From Hyposmocoma kahamanoa (taxonomy: Eukaryota; Arthropoda; Insecta; Lepidoptera; Cosmopterigidae), in contig NW_020654810.1 of NCBI RefSeq assembly GCF_003589595.1, positions 14,852,607-14,916,606 of the forward strand: a stretch of DNA of 64,000 nucleotides, written 5' to 3'. The position numbers and the translations under genes were made by a program. The notes beneath the pieces were generated by a model, which saw only the letters and a list, made by a program, of their open reading frames with translations, made no database searches and was not told where the DNA came from. Shown piece by piece: positions 10,857-25,800 of this stretch (position 1 is the stretch's first letter; each line of letters opens with the position of its first letter).

Positions 10857-13800
10857 TTATTTTCCAGCGTATGTGGGATTTTTAAAGGTTGATGTTGCTT
10901 GTTTGTAAATCGGATTCTCGCCCTACAAAGAAAAAATGCTCGTAAATAAAATTAATAATAACATTTAAAACAAAAACCTTAATTATATTACGGTTTAATA
11001 AAGAAGGCCGGGACTTTATGGCTCTCGCTCCATTCTGGCTTTGAATTGGTTCTGCCAAAGCCGGATTTCATTAAAAAGCTATTATTTTGTGTTGACTACA
11101 CGGGTCCTCGTTCTGCAAGCCACGTTCACTCCGCCTCGCCTTCTATACGTAATCTAATAGTTATGTATGTATACACAAACTTATAACATCCTGTACAACC
11201 CTCCTTATAACTGCCGACTTTTTTAATTATAACCAATTATACTAAACGCAAACTAGGATGATCCCTGTGACACATTATTTAGCGTTTGTCATAGAGATGA
11301 GGTAAAGTCAATAGACGATAGATAGATGTGTGAAGTGTTTTGAATTATTTGGAACGCATAACTATAATTCAAATGCAATTTCAAGACATTTTAGAAATTT
11401 CAAAAACGTTTATCGCGATATCTTTAATTTATAGGTTTCAAAAAGTAATATATAAGACATATTACGTTGATTCTTCATTATCTATGATTAAAATTCATAC
11501 TTTAAGAATGAATAGTGCGGACTATTATATTTATTCATTAAATTACCGAATTTTTTTATCGATATACCCCATCACTAGCAAATGCAGTGTAATGAAGTAA
11601 CCTTTACACGTTGTCGTAAAAAATATTTTTTGTAAATAATAAATATGTTTGTTCGCTTATTTCTCACAAATAAACATTGATTTAGCGTTATTTTAAATTT
11701 AAAGTATTTCTTGAACAAAACTTAAAAGTGAGGCTTTTACAAGTTGTTTATGAAATACGTAAATTAGTGTAAGTCGTTTAAAATAATGTTACATTGTGTA
11801 GATTTTTATGAACTGTCACTCGGATTATCCTAGATTATTTATAGTCTAATTGTATTTTGTTTTTTTTTTTGTGGTTGTCACTTCTCAGACAATAAAAAAA
11901 TCATATAAAACTTATGCAAAATAGATATAAATGTCGTTTGTTTATTATTTTAGATGTCTGATGTTTGGCACTCATCAATGAGCTTATATCATTGGTACTC
12001 ACTCATTTGGTACTCATATATTATGTAAGTCTGCCATCGAAAATCACCAATCAAACTCTGAATAATAAACAGGCGTCTTCCTTAAATTTGACGTTTATCA
12101 TCGTTGTATCGAGAGAAAAAAATTTATAAAAAATAGTTCTCATATACTCACAGTATCCCATTTGGCCATCATGCGTTCTTTCTCGAATCGCGCGAACTCC
12201 CGCCTGTCGTGAATGGTGGTGACCATTTTCCATAGCATAAGAAGTGCGAGTCCCACCAGTACGATAGCGGCGATCACGCCCAGGACTATACCCAGGATAA
12301 ATACCTGAACAACATGCATGTAATGTAAATGTGCATCGTTACTATTCGAAAAAATCCTACTCTATACACACAAGTGGTTCTAAGATAACCAATGTATTTG
12401 AAATAACAGGTCTCTCGATAACATGATAAATTAGTTATCGGTACGAGGGGGAAAATAGTGTTAATGTGAGAATTATCATTTTTGCGATGGCATCTCGTAT
12501 TCAAGGTCTAAGAAATATAATTTAAAATGAATAATATCAAGTGGTATGCAACCTTTTAATGGACGGGTGTATAATTTATTACATAAATATTTTTAAATTA
12601 ACGCGCATTTAATATATTTAAAAAATTAACTGCATTGACAATATATAAAATGATTGTTACATAGCTTTATATGTATAAAAAGAGCTTTACATAAAATGTT
12701 CTTATAACATTTGAATATTATTACAAACGAGAACTACGTATATAAAATTAAATTATAGGAAGCGTATTTAGTTGAAGTCAAAATTATATTAAATGAGCGT
12801 TATACCTATTAAAATTAGTTTATTTAGTTTTCACAAAAACGAGTCGCACCCCAAATGAACGACATAAAAAAGCTCAAAAGTAATGAGGTGAAACTTGGGT
12901 GTATTACCTTCTTAGGACATTCTCGTTCCTTTTGCGCTCTTATGTACGGCTTCGTATCGTTGAACGAGTATACAAACACATAAAGACAATCTTCATCGTC
13001 ATAGAAACTGCACAGATGCTCGTTCATTGTTTCGTTCGCTATTAACAAACAAACAGAAAATTTTACAATAATAATTTCATTAGGAAAATCCGATGTAGAT
13101 TTTTTTATGATACCAGTAGGGCTATAACGCCAGTGGGCGATTTGCGCGAGAGCGACATGAGGCGCGAAAACAATATCTCGCGCTTCATGTCAGCTATTTT
13201 CTTTGCGAGAATAGCAGTGTCTCACGCTTTATGTCGCTCTAGCGTAAGTCGCGCCCTGGGTTGTGCTAGCCCCGCAGGTGGCGGGACGAACAAGTCGTGG
13301 GCCAGGTGGTAAGCGACACACATGTCCATAGCAGTTGCGAGTGCCACTCAGAACTTTAAATCGCAAAGATTTGAGGGGCACCCGCCACCCAGATACATAA
13401 GTAGACTACTCCCATGTCGCTGTAAAGGTGCCTAGAGATTTGCTCGACATTGTCGATCGTTACTGTCGATTGGGTGCCTACAGATTTGCTCAATACTGTC
13501 GATCGATATGATGTGTTTTGAGACAGAAATTTTGCCGCATGTTTACTTGAAAAGCTAGTAAATGCAGATATAGTGTACAGGGGGCCTACAACAACCTCTT
13601 AAAACAATATTACTTTAACCTTACTTTGACTTTTCGTATCATAACGCACTCAAAGTAAGCTTATTGTAATGTTAAAATTATGATCTTTTATTGGCAGCTT
13701 TGTGACTATTCATTCACTCAGTTCGTACTATGACGTGACTTTAACATCAAAGTAACATTGCTCTTTAGCAATCTTAAAATAGTTACATGGATGCAATGGA

Positions 13801-16800
13801 AACAATATTATTTTCAGTTTTATTGTCTTAATATTGATTTGTAAAGTTGAACTTATTTATTTACATATATCTTTTCAATATTTTGTTTATTTAATAGCAC
13901 ATAGTAAATATTTTTTTGTTTAAAAAAAGTACACGATGTTTCTTTCGTAAAATAAACAGCACCATCTATATGCTCCTTGGCGAAACTAACAGTTGACACA
14001 CGTGACTATCAAGACTCAGCTTGTTTTATTTATTTTTCTTCATGAAAATACGGAATAATTATTGAAAACAACGTAATTATAATAGATTTTATTATTACAT
14101 ACTTTTCTTTTCTTAAAGTCTAAGTCTAAATTCCCTGAATGTAAATTACATTAAGTACATAAACATTATACTACGATAAGACGATTCGGAACATCAAAAA
14201 AGAAAAAGATGGCATTATATAGTTCACATAGCGTTATCTCTTTCCTATTTTTAGTAAGGAATAGACAATATTGGGAAATCACTCGTTCTTTCAATTACTT
14301 TTGCAAACAATACTTGGTTGACAGGTTCGTCATGGTACGAATATGAGTAATATTATAATAAGCTTACTTTAAGCTTACATTGAAATAAGATTGTTTTTGG
14401 AAGGGTTATGGTAGGCCCCTAGTTACAGAACAGTGTACAGCACAGTTTTACAATGTCACAATTTAAAAGAGGATATACTAATTAGGTTAAGATAGTTCAG
14501 TTTGTATTTTATTTTTACCCAATGTGTGACAGGATGATTATCTTTATTCCTTAATAATAAAAAGTTTGAGTGTTTACCTTCGATCTTGCCCTCTTCAATA
14601 TCAGGATACAGAGTGCAATTCTCGCAAATCTTCGTGTTTGGGTTGTAATTAGGTCCTCTCTTATGCACTTCGCAAAGCACGCAGTCTTTGAACTCCTGAC
14701 AACGTCCTGGGCATGTCTGCACAATAAGTAAACAACGTTAATTATATTTATTCACTTAATTCAGATTCTATTTGTTATCAGTTCTACAAAATAATCAAGA
14801 ACAAACACTAATGAACAGTCCACACCACGTAAAACCCACTATTGCTTACGTTTTCTTTGCAAGTCCTGTTTTATTGTCCGTAAACATATAACAATAAGGG
14901 CGCGTTCCTATTACGTCGTAACGTTTTATTTATAGTCGGACGACTGTCGATCTAGCTCATCTCATTGTCAGTCTGTCGTCATAACATCAAAAACGTCGTG
15001 AACGACAGTTAATCGTGTTGTTTTATGTGAGCGCGCGAAGGGTTCATCAATAATTCAGACTTACAGGGCATTTTTCGCAGAATTTTCCGGAGAAGTGATG
15101 CTCGTCGTCGCTCTTGCACACACACTGTTCGCACATGCATTGACCATTACCGCTGCAGATTTCGCCATTCTCTGCACAAGAAAGAACAAGTACATGCAAT
15201 GAGGCAATCTACTACCTTTTATATTCTTACTCTTACTCTTAGAGGGTGTCCATGTCCAAGCATGAGACGTTTATAATTTTATATAGTAGTACAACCAACG
15301 AGGAAGGAAGGTTATCGAGTAGTAACCACGAGCATAAAAGATGCAGTCTAAACATGAAAGCAAGTTTTCAGACTGAAATATACATTTCCTATACGTTTTC
15401 GAAATCAATTTTGAAATTCAGAACTTGAAACACAGGTAACAGTAACATCGTCCACACATATGAATTCTATATTTTTAAACTTAATTTAGTTGAACTTAAA
15501 AAATATTTATCTCACTCTTGCCGCATTGTGTAATAGTTATTGCGTTATAGTAAAGTATTCTCAAGGGGTGGAGTCCTGGTGTCCTGATATACAGGCAGTG
15601 AGGAGGCAGTTGAGGCATCAGTTTCAATGTATTGAATATGTCATCAGAGGTTCATTGTATTGAGAAATAAAATATTATTATTAATTTGTGCTGGAAAATG
15701 AAATTTTTCAACGACATGTCCACAAGGTGTAGTTCATCAGAGAATGTGATTTTCTTACCGGGTGACCGGCAAGGTTCCTTGTCCAAACTGCACTGACAAG
15801 CAGGGCCGGTGAAGCCGGGCTGACAGGCGCACTTGCCGCATACACACTCGCCGTGATCTGGCCCCGAACATAACATGCCCTTGTTCATGTCGCACGAGAA
15901 GTTGTCGCACTCGCAGAACGGTCCTGATATAACCTGACAAAGCCACGTTTATCATATTTGATTATCCTAACATCGTATGTAACAATTAAATTTCTTTCTT
16001 ATGGCATATGTATACAATTTACAAAACTTTTTTATTTGCATTATTCCTCACTCACTCCGGCACACCTCATTGCAGACAGATGTAACAATATGCACGTATA
16101 TAAAGGGTGAACGAAATAAAGAGGCGAATAAGTAGCGGATATCTGCTACTTATTCGCCTCTTACCGAACACTACCTTATTTTTAAATATTTTTCCTCTAA
16201 GGAAAATACATTTTGTAATACTCTGCGCGAGATACCGCGTCAATCGAACATGAAGCGAGTGCCCGGCAAAGAAAGCCTTGACGTCTGCGAACGCTTTCCC
16301 ACGTGTTTCGCACCCCCGCCCCCGCTCGTTAAACCACCCGCAACCTCCCTGTTAGTTTGCTTGCGCTTTTGTGTAAGCGCCCAGTTACACCACGCAAAAG
16401 TTTTCGTCTGGCCGCCGCGCGGTTACAACCCGGCTTCCGCACTTTCACTTACATTAATGGCGAATCTGAATACTATTTATTAGGCAACATTTATATTCCT
16501 CGGGATAATATAATCGCGCGATCGCCGCGAGATACAGGCAAGTTTAATGGCGTGAAGTTTGTATTTGTTTGCTCAAGTTAAAACGTAAATGCTAAATAAA
16601 TTTTGCTATAACAGTTCGGTCTCTAAACACGTGCACGCGGTCGCTGCGCGGCGTGCGCGCGGTAAAATTCGTGTCAAATAAACCCCGCCCCTGGACGGGA
16701 CGTCGCGTCGCGTATTCATTTTGCGTGGTATATCGATGTATTCAGATGAATACACATGAATACACAATACACAGGTGTGTAGCCTGTGTAGTTCTATGGA

Positions 16801-19800
16801 GTGCAGTGACGTTCATAACGACGCTTTATCACTCCACAAATGAAGAGTATTGGGACATGGTGCGGTGTTATGATATGTTATGCAAATGGAAACACTTTTT
16901 TTTTTGTTATGTTTAGGGGCGATTTTTTTACATATTCGGATTAGCTATCAGCTACTCGTTTGCCTCTTTAAATATTTCTCTGGTTCAACATATCACGATG
17001 TGTAATAAATATATCTTAACTGCCTTTATTAACTGTCTCCGTGGCCGAACGGTTACCATGCCGGACTGCCACGCAGAGGTCCCAGGTTCGATTCCATGGC
17101 CAAGAAGAAATGTTTGTATGGCTTACATTTATTTCTCTCGTGAGTTTGGGTGTAATTTGTGGTTGTCTATGTGTGTGTCCATGGCACCCGCGACACAGGG
17201 TTTCCCTAGTGCGGGGCTATGTTGAGTGTGTGCGTTATTTATTATTTATTTATATCCTTTTCATATAATTATAATAATAATAATAACGCACACACTAATA
17301 GCCCCGCACCAGGGAAGTCCTCTATCGCAGGTACCATGTAGACACACTTAAACAACCAAATTATACCCAAACTCACGAGAGAAATAAATATATAATAGAA
17401 CCCGGGAACGGTTACCATATATATACAGGATGATTTTTTAGTCATCGTCCAAATTTTTTCCAGCCGCCCGCGCCGAACGCTATCTCGCTATTGAAAACGC
17501 ATTCACGTGTCACTATGTATACAAACCGCGAGTACTTTGAAATGGTCAAGTGCTATTTTATAAGTGATGAAAGCCTAAACGGAGCCCAGAGACTACGAGT
17601 CCGAGAGCATTCCTCGCCTTCGCAATTATGGAATAGCAAGTCCTACAGTCCCCAACCGCCAAACGTTTCTGCATGTCATACAGAGGCTTTTAGACCATGG
17701 CCAGTTTACGACGCCTGCACACGCCCAAGGACGTGGTAGGCCGCGACTGTCCGTGGAAATCGAAGACGAAATCTTCGATTTTTTCGAGAGAGATCCAAGA
17801 CGAAGTACATGTGATGCAGCTCGACGGTTCAACGTTAGCCAATACGCTGTGTGGAAACTGCTCAACACCTCTGGATTGCACCCTTATCACTTTCAAAAAG
17901 TGCAAACGCTAAATGAAGCAGACGCGCTGCCTCGTCGAGTTTTCTGCGAGTGACTGATCGCACACCCCGATGCGGTCATTTTATGGACTGATGAAGCCCT
18001 ATTCGCACGTGTGGGGCTGTACAACCAACATAATGAACATTGGTGGTCGTATCGCAACCCGCACATGATAAAAGACAATTATCACCAAGTGCGTTTTAGT
18101 GCAAATGTGTGGGCCGGGATTGTCGGTGATAAAATTCTAGGGCCGTATTTTATTGAGGGGCGGCTGACCGGAGGCACCTATCACAATATGCTACAAAGCA
18201 TAGTCTCTGATTTGATGGACGACGTACCGCTAGCCCTCATTAATCATCCTGCTTTTTATTATCAGCATGACGGTGCACCGCCACATTACGCTATCCACGT
18301 GAGGAATTATTTAAATATGGAATACGGGAATCGCTGGATCGGCCGCGGGGGTCCCGTTCCATGGCCACCCAGGTCACCAGACCTCACACCCTGTGACTTT
18401 TTTTGTGGGGCGAAATTAAACGCCGCGTGTTTGTGGAGGAGGCCCAAAGCCTCAACGAATTGAAACTAAAAATTGAAAGTGCATTTGCACAAGTGAAAAG
18501 TGACACTACAGCGCTGAACAAAATACAAGACAATATTCAAAAACGTGCAAGAATCTGCTTGGAGAGGAATGGTTTACATTTTGAGCAATTATTAAAATAC
18601 TGTTGAAAGTTGTTACGCTAAGGTAATTTTTATTTGATTTTAATTAAATGTACATAAGTTGATTCAAATTTTTTAAATACGCCTTATTGCAAAAGGCATG
18701 GCCTGCTTTTATTTTTATACTTCTGTGTACGATACGGGTGCGGACTACATTTGTCGTAAATCGATGTTTTGTTTAAATTTATTGATATTATTATAAAATG
18801 TTTCTAGTTCAGTAATAAAAAACACCACGTGCGTAGATAACAAAAGGGCGATGGGAAGATTCTTTTTTTTATTACTTGCTAAATACTAATTCGTTACAAT
18901 TCATCGTAGGAAGCGAACCTTTTATTTGTTTGTCTCACAAACAAAAGTAAAGATTATTTTCTTTTGTTCTCTACACATGGTAAAATTTTTAGTGACTTTG
19001 AAATTCAATAAGTAAATTCTTCGATGGCCTTCGGTAACACAACGCTTTAAATGCGTAGAAGTTATGTTCGGGAAACGAACTTTCCTAATTAGGTGTGTTT
19101 ATCAGGTGCATTATTTTTATCATTATTTTGTAATAATATCATTAAATTTTGTCAAACCTCTAAAACAATTTACTTATAAATAACTTCCGCTCTCGTTTTC
19201 GTGCGTTAATGTAACAAAATCTTGACTTGAATTCGAATTAATTGTCTACATTCTAAAATAACATCACAAAAGCCTTTTGTAACTTGACGGTCCTAAGCCC
19301 GTGAAAGTATGAAGGGAAAATTTGCAACTTATGTATTTTATCAATGACGCGGGGGTTGGCCTAGCGCGCATATCGAGTAGGCTGTCCACACGCGCGCAAT
19401 TTTTTAAAACAATTTTGCGATGGCATATCTTAATTTTAGTATTGATTTACACTAAAAGGAAAATTTGCGCATGTTATATTTTCACTAAAGATCATAATAT
19501 GAAAGTTTGGACGATGACTAAAAATTCATATATATGGTACCCGTTCGGCCACGGAGGCATTTAAATAAAACATTATATCTATAGTATAAAACACGTATCA
19601 ATAGTTTTTAAATTAAGTTTGTTTTTTAATTAAAAAAAAGTGCGCTTATGACCTGATGGAAAGTGACGATGAGGACGACGATGAAGCGTGCACCCCTAAA
19701 TAATCTCTCCTACTTCAGGGAACAAGTCTGCACGCAGGGCATGCCACTCCATAGCCGTTCGTCATATAAATGTGGAAGTGTAACCCTTCATACGAATCCT

Positions 19801-22800
19801 TGGAATATATACAACTTTTATTTCCTCAGGGAAAAGTATACCTTAGTGGGGTCAGGCATCTTCTCGCAGTCACAGACGCCGCAAAGGCAGGAGCCGCGTC
19901 CGGAGCAGACGGGCCCAGTGGTGACATTATGCGGGCGGCAGCCGCGTTCAAGGTCGGGTCCACCACCTACACTCTCCGAGCACTCGCAGTTCTTGCCAAA
20001 GCGGCCCGGAAAGCACACGCACACCCCGCACTTCGACACGCCGAAGCCGCTGCAGACCTCCGGCCTGTCATCGTATGCCTGCAAGCACATATGATGTTGT
20101 TTCAAAATTCGACGACTTTCGTGGCATTTGCTTTGTGGACGCAGGACGGGGAGTTCCCGGGTTCGATTCCCGGTAATTTGGATAATTAATCAATTGGTAC
20201 TATTCTAGATAGTCCCCGAAGTCAATTCCGCTGTTTTGGTACTCATAACATAGGGGATACCTCAGTTTGAGACCAGTGATCGGAATAGTTGTCTGGCACA
20301 TTTTAATTATAATTCGATCAGACAAATACCCTTTACAAACATTGGCAAAGACCTTCAAAATCCTTTGTCTCCTTAGAAAGAGGAGAAACACGTGCCGTAT
20401 GATAATAAGTGATGGGACGAATAAGTCGTGCGCCTGATGGTAAACGACACGCCTATCCATAATAGTTGCGTGCCACTCAGAGCTTCAAATCGCAAAGATC
20501 TGAGGTGCACTACCTTTGCGCCCGTCACCATGAGACAAAAATTGACAAGTCCCGGTGTGCCTGTAATTTCAGCAGCACGCTTACTCTTCAATACCGGAAC
20601 GCAGTAACGCTCACATTATTGCTTGGCGGCAGAAATTGGTATGGTGGCAGTACTTCTCTAGATGAATTCATTCACAAGGAATTAGAGCTCCTAAATCTGG
20701 TTATTACAGAACGCCACTTTTGCAAAGACCAGTGAAGTAGTAGCATTCTTCGGAAAAGTTCATTCCCGTATTTAAACTAACAAATAATTATCGAGTTTCA
20801 TAAGTTATCTGAAGCAAATTTACCTTATACTCCACAACTTCTATGAATACTAAAAAATACTTACGAATTGTCCAGGATGCTCGCAAGGGCAGTCGCAGAT
20901 CATGTCAACATTGACAGTGAGACTTTCAGAAACACCGACAGGTGCGATATCAAACGACTGTAGCCATTGATTCGGGTCTTTTGGACATTCTTTAAGCGTG
21001 ATCTCTGCTGTGAATTCAACTACGTCTCCCACCTGAAATATACGTGTATGGAGACTTTATAAAAAAAAACAGATTAAGATGTGAACTATTGAATATAGTG
21101 TTCTTTTAAAAGGGAACGTATGGAGAAATACGAAACCATACAAGATATAACAAACTGTGTTAGAAATCATTAAGTCTTTTTTGTGAAAACAATTGAGCAT
21201 AATAAATTTTTTGGTCAAGCGTGAAATGTCCTTACAAATCATTGTTACAAATGAATAAAATTTATCAAAACATTTTATTGCTGATCGACTCAGTTTCATG
21301 AAGGGATCATTTCATTGTATGGGAAGAAAGACAGGACAGCAAAAATTGGTCAAAATAAATAAAATGTTTTTCATACAAAATGAATAATAATTCTTTTCAA
21401 ATATTTGGTCGAAAACGAAAAAATTTACTATGTAAAAAATTTTTACAATAAAAGACTTCATGGTTCTTAAGACAGTGTCCTAGTATCTTCTATGGTTTCG
21501 GATTTGTCCACACTGTTCCATTTAAAAAAACCTGAGTAAATCTCATAAGACTTAAAAAACTAAAAAATGAGTTACGTGTATAATTTACAGGAAATATAAT
21601 ACTATAAATAGCTTCATTCGCAGTACGAAATCTTGCACAAGCTTTATTGAGGTTATATAGTTATAAAAAGGCTTTAACTTCGAATATCCAAATCCTTTCG
21701 ATCTCTCCTACGTAAAGAATCGTGAACCTAAATTCACGACATTACAGGGAACGTTTTAATTAGACATGGCATTAATAGCTATTTGTCAATAATGAATTAC
21801 AACTGTTATCCGATTTTGCAATAATTGTTATTGTAAACTGTTGTCAGACAATCTGTTATTACACTGTTTTGTAGTTTTGCATATAAAGTAATAGTGATAG
21901 CGAATTAATATTGTGTAGCGCACAAATCGCAGCATCGTCCAATCATTTGATTAGCGACATTTCTCTCAAACAGCTATTGGCTATTGCATAATTGCTTCTT
22001 CACGCGACGCAATCGCAACAGCCTTCAATCAAATATATCGAAGGCAACACAACAAGCAGGCTGAATAGCAGTATAACAACAGGAGTTTGGACAGTTGTTC
22101 GATAATGAGTTATACATTGTGTAAGAATAATGCATTACATTATCTGATAGTATAAATGATGACCACTTCTAGTTTTAATGTATCAAAAGAACGAAAATGA
22201 GCATAATAGCTGCGATGCTTAAGATATTGCATTGAAATTTGATACATACTCATTATTTCTCATACTTTATAATTTTACTGCTGAGTATAATAATAGACCT
22301 AAATAAAAAGTGATTAATGAAAAATGCACTAAGTTTTGTGGTTTGCAATAAATTACGCAGGAGAAGTCGAGTCCAAAATGTTACACAATAAGCGAAAAAA
22401 TACCTTAAGTCCGTCGCAAACATTGGTTTGTGTTTTCTTATCCTTGGGTTCGAGACACGATGAATAATACACCACTTGCAATGCGTCACTCGCTGTATCT
22501 TTCATTTCGACTGTTGACGTAATTTTCTGAAAAAAACGACGACTCTTGATTGTGTATCCGGTGCTAATTTTTATTGTCAATTTAGTGCTGCGTCATAGTT
22601 ACAGTCATAATCGGGTACCGCACCACAGTCGCGCCACTGCAGCGCGCGTCTGTAGAGATTTTCGTGTCATGAAAAGCACTGCAGTGGCTCCACTACAATG
22701 CTTCTATAAGCGTCTAATTTATATTAAAATTATTTATTTTAATTTTTGAAAAGAAATATTTTTTAATTAATTAGGTATTAAGTAACGTAGAAAAAATTCT

Positions 22801-25800
22801 TTTTAATTTATTATTGAGTAACGAAAATTAATATTGTATTCAAAGTAAATTCAGCACTAGATGAAAAAGTTGCATTAAACTAGATTCGACTAGAGTATAG
22901 AATCTCTCACGTTATACTGGTCCCGCACGAGATCGACGACGTTGTCAGAGTCTGCACTAAGGACTCCGCTGCTTGAGCCTTCGATATGTTTACTCAGTTC
23001 TTCATATACATGGTGCTGTTCTGCTGTTACCGCGAATATCACGTTTATCGCATGCTTCTTCACCTACAACACAAAAAATACTGTTACCTCCAACTGAAAG
23101 AAACACAAGTAAAGAAATATACTTATTAATATATAAAGTGCCAGACAACCACACCAATTACCTAGTCTCAAATTAGGGAATTCCCTGTACTGCGCGTACC
23201 AGAGAAATCGTATTCACTCTGGGGCATGACCCAGAACACCCAGACCAAAACCAATTAAAAAATATCTATTCCGCAAATTGGTCCTACCGGGAATCGAACC
23301 CAGTAGGGTTAGCACAACAGGGTGCGATATGCGCGACAGCGATTTAAAGCGCAAGATACTGCTATTTTCGCACAAAGATCTCGCGCAAGTCGCGCTCTGT
23401 TGTGCTAACCCTGCACAACCTCCTCATGCAGCGCCCACAATGCAAACACCCAAGTCGCTGAGGTGGTTAAAGATTATTGATATGGAATAACAACGTAAGT
23501 AACAAGTACCACGCTCTAAGTTTATACATGCCCAATGTTTGTAATGTCACGTTTTAAATGTTTTTTTTTTTAATTGGTGAAATATCAGGCACCTGTGACT
23601 TATAAACTTATGTTTCAGGGTGACTGAAACATAAGGCACACGACTTGTTCGTCCTGTCACTTGATATTATAAAAAAAGTTATTTTTGAAGTCAAAAACAA
23701 ACATGTTTAAAGAAAACATGAATACTAACCTTCAGGTTTATTTGCGAAATGCTGGGATAATCTTGAACAGTAGAGTGAGTGTACCCATTGTTTTCCATGT
23801 GGCATTCACCGTCGTTTGGTTGCACAATACCACCAAGCTACCAAAATTTAAGTGTTCAATATCACTTCAGTAATAAATAAGTTACAAAAATTAAAGCTAG
23901 TTTAAGCTAATATAGTATTACTCACCTTACCGTCACCAGCGTAATGGAACCCAGCGTCTGTAGAGAAGACGAGTAGTCTTCTGGCCTTGTCTCTCCAACC
24001 GATCTCTTGCTTGCACACAACGGCCTGCATGATCGCGTCGAATCCGCCCTCCGGTGCATCCAGGTTGCCAGAAACGTCTGCTTGGGCCACTGCATGCTGT
24101 TTTGATCAATTACGAATTGTATATATTGAAATACCCATTCGTATGAAAAGTTTATGAATTTTGGAGATTGCAGATCAATCCTATTTTTTACGATATCAGC
24201 TGACGGGACAAAAAAGTTGTGCGCCGGATGTTAAGCGACTCGCCTGTCCATAGCAATCCCTAATAACAGACCCGATGGATAGAGATTTCCGGAGATACTA
24301 CGGGGTGTCCGGTAAGACCAGTGGGTCTTTTGGAATAGGGCCTAATGCGAAAGGACGTGCGCGACTCGTGAGATGCCCTTTAAGTTGGAAACTATGTCCG
24401 GACACGTTCGTAGGACACTGTGACTGGCATCTCTGGTACTAGTCAGGTTAACTAGTTGAAGATAAGTTAGATATCCTCCTGTCGATCCCGCCGCGTAAGA
24501 ATAATAGGAACTGAATAGGCTTACGGAGAGGCGTCGGGAAGTAAGAGTACCTACGCTCTTTACCAGGGAGGAGAGTTGGTAGTTGAATTAAGATTCAACG
24601 GCTTAGCGGTGGCAACCATTAGCTGTGTAATGCACAAAGGGAAATGAGCGTACCAACAGCTGAAGGACCTATCTGGAAAATAGAGAGGGTGCACGTATGG
24701 CACCTGCATCCGGGGCCGCTCACCCGAGGCTAGTGCCTTTTGAGAACCGGATGAAGTCCTTGACAACGGTCTGTTACAACCCTATCTGATAAGGTCAGGA
24801 CCTGAACTTATATGATCCCTGGACTTGATTTATAGTTCACTTCCCGTATAACCAAGAGGTTGATAAGGACTACAAAGAAAACTTATGTAGAAAGATACGG
24901 GACTGTCCATAACAGTTGCAGTGCAATTCAGAGCTTTAAATCTGCACACTGCGCCCGTCACCCTGAGATATAAGTTGACAAGTCCCATATAGGAATAAAA
25001 TGCTACAGAAGATATATGTTATAAAAAAAATTTGAAAATCATATTAATAAAAGATACAAACAATGAGTGAAACAGAACTAATTTTAGACGCATAATGTAG
25101 AGGCTCCATAAAACAAAGAGAATTGATGTCAACTAGTATCTCAATTATCTTAGTGTAAATTATAACAAAGGAATTAAAATACTTTATGGTTTTAACACAT
25201 TAGGTCAATGTAATATATTTTACTCGGTTGTTTTGCTAATTGTGTATCCATGATGTAATAAATGTACGCTTGCTATTTTTTTTTCGTTTTAAATAATATT
25301 ATTTTAGATAAAACACTCTCATTCTAGTTTTTATTTGTAAAGAAAGTTTTTTTTTTAAATAATAATATCTTTTAGTAAACTATTATTACCGTATGTTAAT
25401 AATAGTTCACAATATTTTAATAAATAAATGTTAAAAGTTTCAAACATTGATAGATACTTCACACAGGCATTTCTTTACTTGACAGAAGAAATTGTTTACC
25501 AAATTTGACTGTATTTTGTTTATATTCTGTCTTTTCAATAAACAAATAAAAGGGTATAAGCAAATTTAACGTTCAGATTCTAATATAGATATCATTAAGT
25601 ACCATTTTTCCTGGAAATTACAGGATTATTTAATATTGATTTGTTATAAAAGTCATATCTTTATCACTACTGTTTGTCGCAAGTAGCAGGGCAAAACGGC
25701 TTTACCTACTCCGATTACTGGTGATGATTAATGACTAATTCATAGTCATAACACACCTGTGTACCTGACATTATCAGCACATGTCATTGAAACTAAATAT

